Below are positions 1 through 5,790 of a stretch of 9,768 bases of DNA, in pieces (the stretch's first letter is position 1; every line of letters starts with the position of its first letter). The notes below the pieces were generated by a model. That model was not told where the DNA came from. It ran no database searches and saw nothing but the letters and a program-made list of their open reading frames with translations. The DNA comes from Spirochaetia bacterium. GTDB taxonomy: Bacteria; Spirochaetota; Spirochaetia; PWKH01. Position numbers and translations under genes: made by a program. The stretch is taken from assembly GCA_007128345.1 (NCBI GenBank), contig SKXS01000077.1, positions 1 to 9,768 of the forward strand, written 5' to 3'.

Positions 1-279
1 AATAGGCAGTTAGCTCGGAATTATGGGGAAATTGTACGCATAGAACAGGAAATTGCTGAGTACTACCAGCGTATGCAGACAGGTACCGAGGTGGATATCA
101 GAGAGGCGAGCAGGGATTTGCAGATGCTCTACGAGGAAGCTTCCGATCTTAGACCGCAAAAGCGCTCTCCTGCCGCCGATCAGGTATCCGCACTCATCGC
201 CGGGGCTGTGGGATTCCTGACAGCCAGGGTTCTGCTCTATATACGCATGAAAAGGAGAAGAGATGATCATACCGATTAA
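1..279 (+). CDS. C-terminal end of a coiled-coil / membrane-anchored protein (5' partial)
   Basis: The frame is open from the first base of the window, so the start lies upstream; 92 codons are visible. The visible part begins with a polar, Glu/Arg-rich stretch that looks helical or coiled-coil (about the first 55 residues). A hydrophobic run follows (ALIAGAVGFLTARVLLYI), then a strongly basic tail (RMKRRRDDHTD). This looks like one C-terminal membrane helix with a cytoplasmic positive end. I do not recognise the family. Its last 17 bases overlap the start of the tsaC-like gene, which points to co-transcription and translational coupling. An internal Met at base 73 could be mistaken for the start, but the upstream codons read on without interruption in the same style, so I prefer the longer partial gene. 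Confidence 0.7.
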   Translation, partial: NRQLARNYGEIVRIEQEIAEYYQRMQTGTEVDIREASRDLQMLYEEASDLRPQKRSPAADQVSALIAGAVGFLTARVLLYIRMKRRRDDHTD

Positions 280-817
280 TGATCCTTATGCAGCTTCTGC
301 CTGCATCGATGTCCTGAGACGGGGCGAGATCGTGATTGTACCCTGTGATACGATTTACGGCATACTCGGAGCTGTGCCTGAAACAGAGCAGCGGATACGG
401 ATGATCAAGGGGAGGGAGGAGAAAAAGCCTTTCCTGCAGCTGATACTCACTGAATGGATCACCGGACTTGCCGCTGACCCGGTTCCCGATGAACTGCTTT
501 CCCTGTGGCCGGGTCCGCTGACTTTGGTTGTACGGCATACGGGAGGGGGAACTATAGCCTACCGTTCCCCTGAAGATGAGTTTTTGCGAGCACTTCTTAC
601 GGGTGTTGGCAGACCTCTGTACTCCACGAGTGTGAATCGCTCCGGGTTTGAACCCATGAACGACCCGGATGAGATAATACGCGAGTTTATTGAAGATGTC
701 CCGTTGATTGTCGACGGCGGGCAGCTCAAGGAGCGCCTGCCGTCAACTATCCTGGATATCACTCGGAAGCCCTGGACGGTGCTCCGTCAGGGCGCCTGCC
801 GTGTCCCTACGGGGTAA
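263..817 (+). CDS. tsaC: L-threonylcarbamoyladenylate synthase (TsaC/YrdC/Sua5 family)
   Basis: The predicted enzyme makes threonylcarbamoyl-AMP from threonine, bicarbonate and ATP. This is the first step of the t6A37 modification of tRNAs reading ANN codons, and it takes place in the cytoplasm. The 184 residues match the short TsaC/YrdC form (E. coli TsaC is about 190) without the extra Sua5 C-terminal domain. Visible family motifs in order: PCDTIYG (27-33), the KGR signature (49-51), WPGPLT (82-87), RSPED (101-105), STSVNRSG (121-128, in place of the usual S-A-N-x-S-G), DGG (151-153), STI (161-163) and RQG (175-177). An AGGAG ribosome site lies just upstream of the ATG. The gene overlaps the preceding gene by 17 bp and, tail to tail, the DUF1015 gene by 11 bp. 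The family is clear. Some YrdC/YciO paralogs do not make t6A, so the exact role is slightly less certain. Confidence 0.9.
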   Translation: MIIPINDPYAASACIDVLRRGEIVIVPCDTIYGILGAVPETEQRIRMIKGREEKKPFLQLILTEWITGLAADPVPDELLSLWPGPLTLVVRHTGGGTIAYRSPEDEFLRALLTGVGRPLYSTSVNRSGFEPMNDPDEIIREFIEDVPLIVDGGQLKERLPSTILDITRKPWTVLRQGACRVPTG

Positions 818-2135
818 TGCGCCGCGCCTCGATGTAGTAGCGCTTTTCGTGGGCTTCTCCCATGGAGAATGTCTTCCTCGGCAATGCTCCGTCAACCCTG
901 ACTGCTTCGAAGAAGGTATGCTTGTCCACCGTCGGGAGGAAGAAAGCGCAGCATCCAGGCCGCTGTCCGAGGGTGCGCGCAGCCTCCTCACCGTGTACGT
1001 AGTCAATTGCTGACTCGGGATGATCCGCCAGGTACCGGTCGAGGGCTTCCTGGAGGGTGCCCACCGCTATGGTGCTCACCGGGTTGGTAAAGCGGTAGTG
1101 CCCGAACCCCCGCTCATCGGCATAGCCTACTACATGGACCTCTGTATCGCCGCAGTCCGTTTTGCTGAGCGCTTCAGCCGCATCCGAGCAAGGAGAGAAC
1201 TCCCAGCTTTTACAGACGTGAGAAAAATAGGGCTCGAGGGCTTCACGCTGTGCATCAAAGAGCACCCGGTAGATGGGTTCAAAGGTAAGCCCCGGATCAT
1301 GGATATTCTCCAGCTCAACCAGCGCCCACCTGGCAGGGTGATTCATCACCGTATCGGGATTCTCTGCAGACCTCTTGATCTCCTCCCAGCATGCCTTCGC
1401 GGTCGCCAGGGAATGGTTTCCGTCTCCTACTGCATAGAGCAGGGCATCGGAAGCAGGGGATCCACCGGCCTCTCTTGATAATTCCAGCAGTGCATCTTCC
1501 GCCTGACTGATCAGTGCGGGATCACCTATGCGCCAGCAGGCAATCTCTCCTCCTCCCTTCATGAGTGTGAAGCTGTACATCTGTTCAAGGGTATCTGTTG
1601 TACGGGTGAATGGCTCTATAAGCAGATGCTTGGGATCGTCAATGAGTACAAGTATATGGGGGAGTTCGATGGGAGCCCCCTTGCGTATCTCCATACGCGG
1701 AGGAATACGATCAATAATAGTACCCTCAGTCGCACGAATGAGACTCTTGGCGTTTTTACGGTAGTCGTACTGCTCCAGATCCAGGGCTGCAAGAAGGCCC
1801 CACCGTGTGCCGGTTGTTTCTGTGGTACGCTTCACGAGGTACAGCGCCTGCGGCTGCTCAACGAGCAGTCCCTGATCAAGATAATCCTGCATAGTCCTAT
1901 GGACCCGGGCGATGCGTGCTTCCCGGTCAGGAGCGTTCAAATATATTTCCGGATAGATGAGGCGGAGCGTGGAAGGTTTCTCTCCTACGGCTCTTTCCAC
2001 TTCATCCCAGTACTCAGGCTGGGATGTATACTGGTCGCAGGCAATAACCGACCATGCGTGCAGATCAACATGAGCTGCGGGCATCAGGATGCTGGGAACC
2101 TGCAGACCTGTCTTGGTACAAACGTCTTGTTTCAT
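807..2135 (-). CDS. DUF1015 family protein (COG4198), function unknown
   Basis: A 442-residue soluble protein with no signal peptide or membrane segment. I recognise it as DUF1015 from its overall plan: an N-terminal part with AWSVIACDQYTSQPEYW (28-44), then RATEGTIIDRIPPR (134-147), then the glycine/histidine motif YAVGDGNHSLATAKACW (234-250), then ARWALVELENIHDPGLTFEPIYR (about 268-290). The GDGNHS motif resembles the DGHHR motif seen elsewhere in this family, which suggests a conserved active or binding site. No reaction is firmly established to my knowledge, so I give none. The ATG is preceded by GAGGGAG (reading the minus strand, around 2142-2148). It is divergent from thiN with only 75 bp between the starts, and its stop overlaps the end of the tsaC-like gene by 11 bp. 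Confidence 0.85.
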   Translation of the reverse strand: MKQDVCTKTGLQVPSILMPAAHVDLHAWSVIACDQYTSQPEYWDEVERAVGEKPSTLRLIYPEIYLNAPDREARIARVHRTMQDYLDQGLLVEQPQALYLVKRTTETTGTRWGLLAALDLEQYDYRKNAKSLIRATEGTIIDRIPPRMEIRKGAPIELPHILVLIDDPKHLLIEPFTRTTDTLEQMYSFTLMKGGGEIACWRIGDPALISQAEDALLELSREAGGSPASDALLYAVGDGNHSLATAKACWEEIKRSAENPDTVMNHPARWALVELENIHDPGLTFEPIYRVLFDAQREALEPYFSHVCKSWEFSPCSDAAEALSKTDCGDTEVHVVGYADERGFGHYRFTNPVSTIAVGTLQEALDRYLADHPESAIDYVHGEEAARTLGQRPGCCAFFLPTVDKHTFFEAVRVDGALPRKTFSMGEAHEKRYYIEARRITP

Positions 2136-2210
2136 AGATAACTCCCTCTTGGTAGTGGCCTACAGGCCTTTGTACATGCTACTATGCAGAATCACTGGTG
2201 AGGTGTCAAT

Positions 2211-2855
2211 ATGAAGCAGGCAGTTATTTGCACAGGGGGATCTGGTCCTGTGCAGATCTCCGTAAGTGAACTGGGCATCCGGGAAGGCGCAGAGATAATC
2301 GCTGCAGACAGCGGCTACCGGATTGCCAGTAATCTCGGAATGAAACCCGCTGCAGTAATTGGCGACTTTGATTCACTGGATGTTGGTGATCTGGACGATA
2401 CGTCTTTGGAGATCATCCGGCATCCTGCAGGAAAGGACTTCTCAGATACAGAACTGGCTGTCCGGCTCATGGAAACCCGGGGCTGCTGCGACTACCTTGT
2501 GCTGGGAGGGGGTGAAGGGAGACTTGATCACACCTTGGATATCTGCCGGGTGCTTGCTGCCCTCAGCATGAAGCATCCCGTGCGGTGGATTACCCGATGC
2601 GAACATATCTGGTTTGTATACAACAGCACACTGCATCTTGAGGCTGAACCAGGCACCATGGTTTCTCTCTTTCGGGCACCAGGGTCAGATTCAGCCTGCA
2701 TGCACGCAAAAGGACTCAGGTGGGATGTTAAGGGAATGACCTGCAGTTTGAGCAACCGCTTTGATGCACCCTCGTGCTCGGTAACCGTTGAAAAAGGGGT
2801 GATCATGGTCATGCTGCCTGTAGGCACGGTGAAGCGGTGGTCCCTAGGGAAGTGA
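2211..2855 (+). CDS. thiN: Thiamine pyrophosphokinase (ThiN type)
   Basis: The predicted enzyme transfers pyrophosphate from ATP to thiamine, giving thiamine diphosphate and AMP (cytoplasmic cofactor salvage). Motifs of the family are in order: ADSG (32-35), GDFDS (51-55, acidic metal-binding loop), KDFSDTELA (75-83, matching K-D-x-T-D-x-E-x-A), GGGEGRLDH (99-107), then the C-terminal beta domain with GLRW (168-171) and SLSNRF (179-184). The 214 residues are normal for the family. Start: ATG at 2211 with GAGGTG at 2200-2205. I see no THI-box (TPP riboswitch), and the 75-bp gap to the divergent DUF1015 gene is too short for a typical one. The conserved part ends near VIMVML (197-202). The last residues, including the stop, lie in a 28-bp sequence repeated exactly at the end of the SPFH gene. 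Confidence 0.92.
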   Translation: MKQAVICTGGSGPVQISVSELGIREGAEIIAADSGYRIASNLGMKPAAVIGDFDSLDVGDLDDTSLEIIRHPAGKDFSDTELAVRLMETRGCCDYLVLGGGEGRLDHTLDICRVLAALSMKHPVRWITRCEHIWFVYNSTLHLEAEPGTMVSLFRAPGSDSACMHAKGLRWDVKGMTCSLSNRFDAPSCSVTVEKGVIMVMLPVGTVKRWSLGK

Positions 2856-2871
2856 TTCCAGCGGGTGCAGC
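2844..2871. repeat. 28-bp perfect direct repeat, copy 1 (end of thiN)
   Basis: These 28 bases are identical to 4168-4195 in the same orientation; the bases on both sides differ (c/g before, a/t after). The copy holds the last codons and TGA stop of thiN. Its left edge is part of a 10-bp palindrome (TCCCTAGGGA, 2841-2850) that copy 2 lacks. After a 13-bp interruption, the 8-mer CTCCAGAT (2885-2892) matches the bases that continue copy 2 (4195-4202). Copy 1 may therefore be the trace of a longer duplicated piece. Confidence 0.95.
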
Positions 2872-2995
2872 ACGTGTCACAGAACTCCAGATCCATGCAG
2901 TACATGCCACGTATCTAGAATTGATACTCAGCATTCATGAAACATGTTCGGTTTGCCCTGTCATAGGCATGCATGATGTGCTACCCTTAGATTAA

Positions 2996-3020
2996 GCACC
3001 TGTGTATGAGGAGCAGGTGC
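2996..3020 (+). other. Hairpin in the leader of the secreted-protein gene
   Basis: GCACCTG (2996-3002) and CAGGTGC (3014-3020) form a 7-bp perfect stem with an 11-nt loop, ending 28 bases before the start codon at 3049. No T-run follows, so it is not a rho-independent terminator. It could be a leader structure or an operator. A poor promoter candidate lies upstream (TTGATA 2921-2926, 16 bp, CATGTT 2943-2948). Nothing else was recognised in the 193-bp gap after thiN. Confidence 0.35.
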
Positions 3021-3048
3021 GTTGAAATGAGTTTGTGCGGAGACGGAT

Positions 3049-4128
3049 ATGAAGCAATGGATGCTATGCATGGTTTGGTGCACCTTGGTCATACTGCTGT
3101 GTTCCTGTCCCCTGTTTATTGCTGATGAAAAGGCCGTAATACATACAGTCAGTCCTGCCATGGAGAAAGCTAGGCGGTTTCTGAGCATCGATGTGGAGGC
3201 CCTGGATCATGACCTTCCTCATACGTTCCATGAGGCACTCGAAAAGCAGGATACAGGTATATTCGCTGCAACTGATCCCCTGACCGGTGAAGAGATCAGG
3301 GTATATGTGGTCGATGAAGGGAGCAATGCATACCGAATTGTCGTGGAGCAGGAGTATGCCAGTACCGATGCGTATGATCTCCCCCTGCAATGGGATTTTT
3401 CGTGCCAGCCTGAAAACAGCAGAAGCGTGGAGATGGTGCGGGCATTCCGGTACTGGGAATTCTACAGGAGAGACTCGGAAAACTTCTCACTGGTGCTGGT
3501 TGATGCCTGGACGGCAGATACGTTTTACCTTGACGATGCGACACAACCCTATGAGCATTATGCTGACAACTGGGTGTATCGAGCAGACGGGACCTATGAT
3601 CCGGTCACCGGAAGCATAACTATGGATGCAGTGACATATTCAAAATATGTGCCCCGTTCAGACATATCTGAGCAGTACCGGCCGGACAGCGAGAGTCCCT
3701 ACACATATACCATTGAAGAATTATATGGACACAAGGTGATGCGGCTTTGCGGAACCTTGAATTTTATCGACTTGCTTGAAGGACAAGACGGATATGAGTA
3801 TATACAGATCCTTGATGTACAGACCATTGCATCCGGAGCAGAGGATTCTTTTTTCATCGTGCGCAACAGTGATACCGACCCGGCATATGATGACGAGGCA
3901 TTCTACATTGGTCATGCTGAAGTGACTGAAGATGCCGGTGAGGCAGTTCTGCTGCTCTGGGGAAACCGTTTTGAGGAATCATCCCTTCCCGTGCCGGAAC
4001 AGTACACATTTCTAGAACTTTCAACTGTTACGTTTAAACCTGGAACACAAGAAGGAGCTGAACCTGATGCATGGATAATGGAAAGCTTTGATGCATCAGG
4101 CACAACACTCACAGTGGATAGCAACTAA
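3049..4128 (+). CDS. Unrecognised secreted protein or lipoprotein
   Basis: A 359-residue protein with an export signal: a short basic start (MKQ), a hydrophobic core to about residue 19, then LCSC (17-20), which fits a relaxed lipobox with Cys20 as the lipidated residue. Cleavage by signal peptidase I after the PLFIA region is the alternative. The mature part is acidic and rich in Tyr, Asp and Glu, with beta-type stretches such as IRVYVVDEGSNAYRIVVEQEY (83-103) and a second half starting near TIEELYGHKVMRLCGTLNFI (221-240). I recognise no domain and no catalytic motif. GGAGA at 3039-3043 supports this ATG over Met4 and Met8. The gene stands alone between thiN and the convergent SPFH gene, inside the segment bounded by the 28-bp repeats, so it may be an accessory gene. 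Base composition is not visibly different from the neighbours. Confidence 0.8.
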   Translation: MKQWMLCMVWCTLVILLCSCPLFIADEKAVIHTVSPAMEKARRFLSIDVEALDHDLPHTFHEALEKQDTGIFAATDPLTGEEIRVYVVDEGSNAYRIVVEQEYASTDAYDLPLQWDFSCQPENSRSVEMVRAFRYWEFYRRDSENFSLVLVDAWTADTFYLDDATQPYEHYADNWVYRADGTYDPVTGSITMDAVTYSKYVPRSDISEQYRPDSESPYTYTIEELYGHKVMRLCGTLNFIDLLEGQDGYEYIQILDVQTIASGAEDSFFIVRNSDTDPAYDDEAFYIGHAEVTEDAGEAVLLLWGNRFEESSLPVPEQYTFLELSTVTFKPGTQEGAEPDAWIMESFDASGTTLTVDSN

Positions 4129-4167
4129 CGTACAACTGGCACATAAAAGCACTGGCAAGGATATCCG

Positions 4168-4195
4168 CTAGGGAAGTGATTCCAGCGGGTGCAGC
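4168..4195. repeat. 28-bp perfect direct repeat, copy 2 (end of SPFH gene)
   Basis: Second copy of the 28-bp repeat, offset by exactly 1324 bases. On the minus strand it encodes the last residues (LHPLESLP) and the TAG stop of the SPFH-like gene, so both copies sit at gene ends. Such a match in one window is very unlikely by chance, so a duplication event is the natural explanation. Confidence 0.95.
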
Positions 4196-4983
4196 TCCAG
4201 ATACTCAAGCAGGGCAGGGTACTGGGTGAAGAGCCTTCCGTACTTTTCAAGTTTCTGGATGTAGAGCTCCAGCTCCGCACGGTCCGCTGACCTTTCCTCA
4301 AGGACCTCTTCAAGCTGGGCCTGCTGCTTCTCAAGTGCGCTGTAGTAACTCTGCCGTGCTCGGATGTAGAGTTCGAGGTCGGGCAGGGAGATGGAATCAA
4401 TGGTGATGTCGTGGATGATAAGCTCCCGGAAGGAGCGCTCCAGGTCATCCTTGATGGTCGAAGAGCTGACATCAGCAAGGGACATGCCGGATGCTGCAGA
4501 CTCCTGGGCTATGTCAGTAATCTTTGCAAGAACCAGACGCACCGCCTGCTGCTCCAGGGATTTCCTCTTGTGCTCTATCCACTGGGGATATGTATCGGAG
4601 GAAAGATTTTCATGCTTCACCAGAAAAACTGCACGATCCGGATGAATAGAAAATACCACCGATAGATCGATGGAGTAGGAGAAGTCCGGATGTCCCTGGA
4701 TATAGTAGGAATAGAGATCGCCGGAAGGAAGCGTACCCTTGTGGCTGATGCGGACGGTCACGGGATGCGACGGCACCCTGATAAGCTCCATGTTGGTGGG
4801 TATGAGGTTCCACGGTGTCCAGAAAAACTCGCCGGGAAGCACCGGACGGTCAAGATAGCCGACGGTCTTCGTATGGACCACTCCGATCTCATTGCGTTCT
4901 ATGCGGAACTGCAGCCATCCAATGGAGAACAGCGCTCCGCCTATGATGATCAGTACCAGCAGGAAAATGATGAATTTTTTCAT
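4168..4983 (-). CDS. SPFH/band-7-like membrane-anchored protein
   Basis: A 271-residue protein with an N-terminal membrane anchor (residues about 4-24, FIIFLLVLIIIGGALFSIGW). An SPFH-like domain follows (RIERNEIGVVHTKTVGYLDRPVLPGEFFWTPW, about 27-58, the usual N-EIGVV...G..L.PG.f start of prohibitin/stomatin domains), running to about residue 190. A helical Glu/Gln-rich segment (about 205-250, SALEKQQAQLEEVLEERSADRAELELYIQKLEKYG) is a likely coiled coil for oligomerisation. Family members form membrane-associated assemblies and often influence proteases or membrane domains; this protein's target is unknown. Start: ATG at 4983 with AGAGGA (4991-4996 on the plus strand). A TATAAT box lies on the minus strand at 5014-5019. 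Its last codons and stop lie in the 28-bp repeat. No NfeD or HflK/HflC partner is adjacent. Confidence 0.8.
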   Translation of the reverse strand: MKKFIIFLLVLIIIGGALFSIGWLQFRIERNEIGVVHTKTVGYLDRPVLPGEFFWTPWNLIPTNMELIRVPSHPVTVRISHKGTLPSGDLYSYYIQGHPDFSYSIDLSVVFSIHPDRAVFLVKHENLSSDTYPQWIEHKRKSLEQQAVRLVLAKITDIAQESAASGMSLADVSSSTIKDDLERSFRELIIHDITIDSISLPDLELYIRARQSYYSALEKQQAQLEEVLEERSADRAELELYIQKLEKYGRLFTQYPALLEYLELHPLESLP

Positions 4984-5013
4984 AGTACTGTCCTCTTACG
5001 CTGAATTTAAGTA

Positions 5014-5042
5014 ATTATAGTAAGAATAACACGTTTTTACCA
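5014..5042 (-). promoter_or_regulatory. Probable promoter of the SPFH gene
   Basis: On the minus strand a perfect -10 hexamer TATAAT occupies 5019-5014, about 30 bases before the start codon. At 17-bp spacing the -35 position holds TGGTAA, a weak match to TTGACA. The intergenic space is only 112 bp and is shared with a divergent promoter. Confidence 0.55.
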
Positions 5043-5061
5043 GATACGGTGAAAGAAAATA

Positions 5062-5089
5062 TTGCACCTTTCCCATATTTCGGTACAAT
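5062..5089 (+). promoter_or_regulatory. Promoter of the membrane protein-aroH pair, apparently leaderless
   Basis: TTGCAC (5062-5067) and TACAAT (5084-5089) are separated by 16 bp, a good sigma-70-type match. Only six bases (CAGAAC) lie between the -10 box and the ATG at 5096. Transcription would therefore start at or next to the start codon, and no Shine-Dalgarno sequence precedes it. Confidence 0.6.
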
Positions 5090-5095
5090 CAGAAC

Positions 5096-5440
5096 ATGAT
5101 GCGCAACCTGGTATCCTACGTTCGGTTCATACACGGGTATCTCTTAATGGTATTCGTCGCTGCTTTTCTGATCTTTGCCGCAGGTAATATCTGGGGAATT
5201 GACGAGGAGCACCTGTACCTGATGCTTTCGGTAAGCAGCCTGGGGAGTCTCTACTATCTGATTATCTCCGTACTCATCGTCATCATGCTTTTCTACCGCA
5301 GGATCAGACATCGGGATCTGCCGTTCTGGGGACCGCTGATCATCACCTTGCTGTGCAGTATTCCTGCAGCAGCGATTTATGCAGCTTCTGAATCAACTTC
5401 TATATTTATGCAGTATGTAGGCGGTATTGTATGGGACTAG
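5096..5440 (+). CDS. Small three-helix inner-membrane protein, unrecognised
   Basis: A 114-residue hydrophobic protein with three predicted membrane helices: about 13-32 (HGYLLMVFVAAFLIFAAGNI), 44-66 (LSVSSLGSLYYLIISVLIVIMLF) and 78-97 (WGPLIITLLCSIPAAAIYAA). The second helix is followed by a basic cytoplasmic-type loop (YRRIRHRD, 67-74). There is no signal peptide beyond the first helix and I recognise no family. Two ATG codons stand in tandem (5096 and 5099) with no ribosome site before them. The promoter position suggests a leaderless message starting at 5096. The gene overlaps aroH by 10 bp, so the two are almost certainly co-transcribed and translationally coupled, though no functional link to chorismate metabolism can be read from the sequence. 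Confidence 0.75.
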   Translation: MMRNLVSYVRFIHGYLLMVFVAAFLIFAAGNIWGIDEEHLYLMLSVSSLGSLYYLIISVLIVIMLFYRRIRHRDLPFWGPLIITLLCSIPAAAIYAASESTSIFMQYVGGIVWD

Positions 5441-5790
5441 CAGCAGTCAGGGGGGCGATACAGATCGAAGCAGATACCCCCGAATTGATCCAGCAGGGTG
5501 TCTCGCGTCTTATGGAAGCAGTTTTTTCAAAGAACCGGATTGAACCGCACCAGGTTGTCAGCGTCTTCTTCAGCCAGACTGCTGACCTGCACACATTCAA
5601 TCCTGCAACCGCATCCCGTATGGCCGGATATTGTGATTTTCCATACTTCTGCTTACAGGAACTGGATGTGCACGGCAGTCTTGCGCGTACCATACGGGTG
5701 CTGATCCACGTGGAAGGAATAAACCGCGGGGATGTTACTTCGGTCTATCTCGACGGTGCGAAGCAGCTCCGTCCTGACCTGGGTGAGTGA
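5431..5790 (+). CDS. aroH: Monofunctional chorismate mutase, AroH type
   Basis: The predicted enzyme converts chorismate to prephenate, the first committed step to phenylalanine and tyrosine (cytoplasmic; the family forms trimers). The 119 residues are close to Bacillus subtilis AroH (127). Residues corresponding to its known active site are all present: Arg7 (VRGA), Arg63 (ATASRMAG), Cys74 and Glu77 (FCLQELDVHGS), Arg89 (TIRVL), Tyr106 (SVYLDGA) and Arg114 (LRPDL). The start ATG lies inside the end of the membrane-protein gene (10-bp overlap) with only a weak AGGCGG upstream, so translation is probably coupled. The 3' end overlaps the convergent regulator gene by 56 bp. Because AroH's VYLDGAKQLRPDL end is conserved, this gene defines the shared DNA. 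Confidence 0.93.
   Translation: MGLAAVRGAIQIEADTPELIQQGVSRLMEAVFSKNRIEPHQVVSVFFSQTADLHTFNPATASRMAGYCDFPYFCLQELDVHGSLARTIRVLIHVEGINRGDVTSVYLDGAKQLRPDLGE

Larger units (their letters stand above)
2844..4195. mobile_element. Inserted or duplicated 1.3-kb segment bounded by 28-bp direct repeats
   Basis: The segment consists of the two 28-bp repeats and 1296 bp between them. It contains one gene, the unrecognised secreted protein at 3049-4128, and no transposase or integrase. The inner ends (2872 onward and up to 4167) do not form terminal inverted repeats, so this is not a standard insertion sequence. Removing one repeat plus the interior leaves thiN and the SPFH gene convergent with a 12-bp overlap of their ends, both stops kept. 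That matches the 11-bp convergent overlap of tsaC and DUF1015 upstream. I infer insertion of a cassette with target duplication, or recombination at the repeat. The repeat is seen; the mechanism is inference. Confidence 0.5.

Noticed and set aside
1626..2141. 171-codon open frame on the plus strand inside the DUF1015 gene
   Set aside because: It is antisense to a well-supported gene and has no recognisable motif.
2136..2210. Possible TPP riboswitch upstream of thiN
   Set aside because: The space is only 75 bp, no THI-box signature is present, and the GGCC-TACA-GGCC symmetry at 2157-2168 is too short to mean much.
2872..4167. Classical insertion sequence between the 28-bp repeats
   Set aside because: There is no transposase, no terminal inverted repeat at the inner ends, and 28 bp is longer than most IS target duplications.
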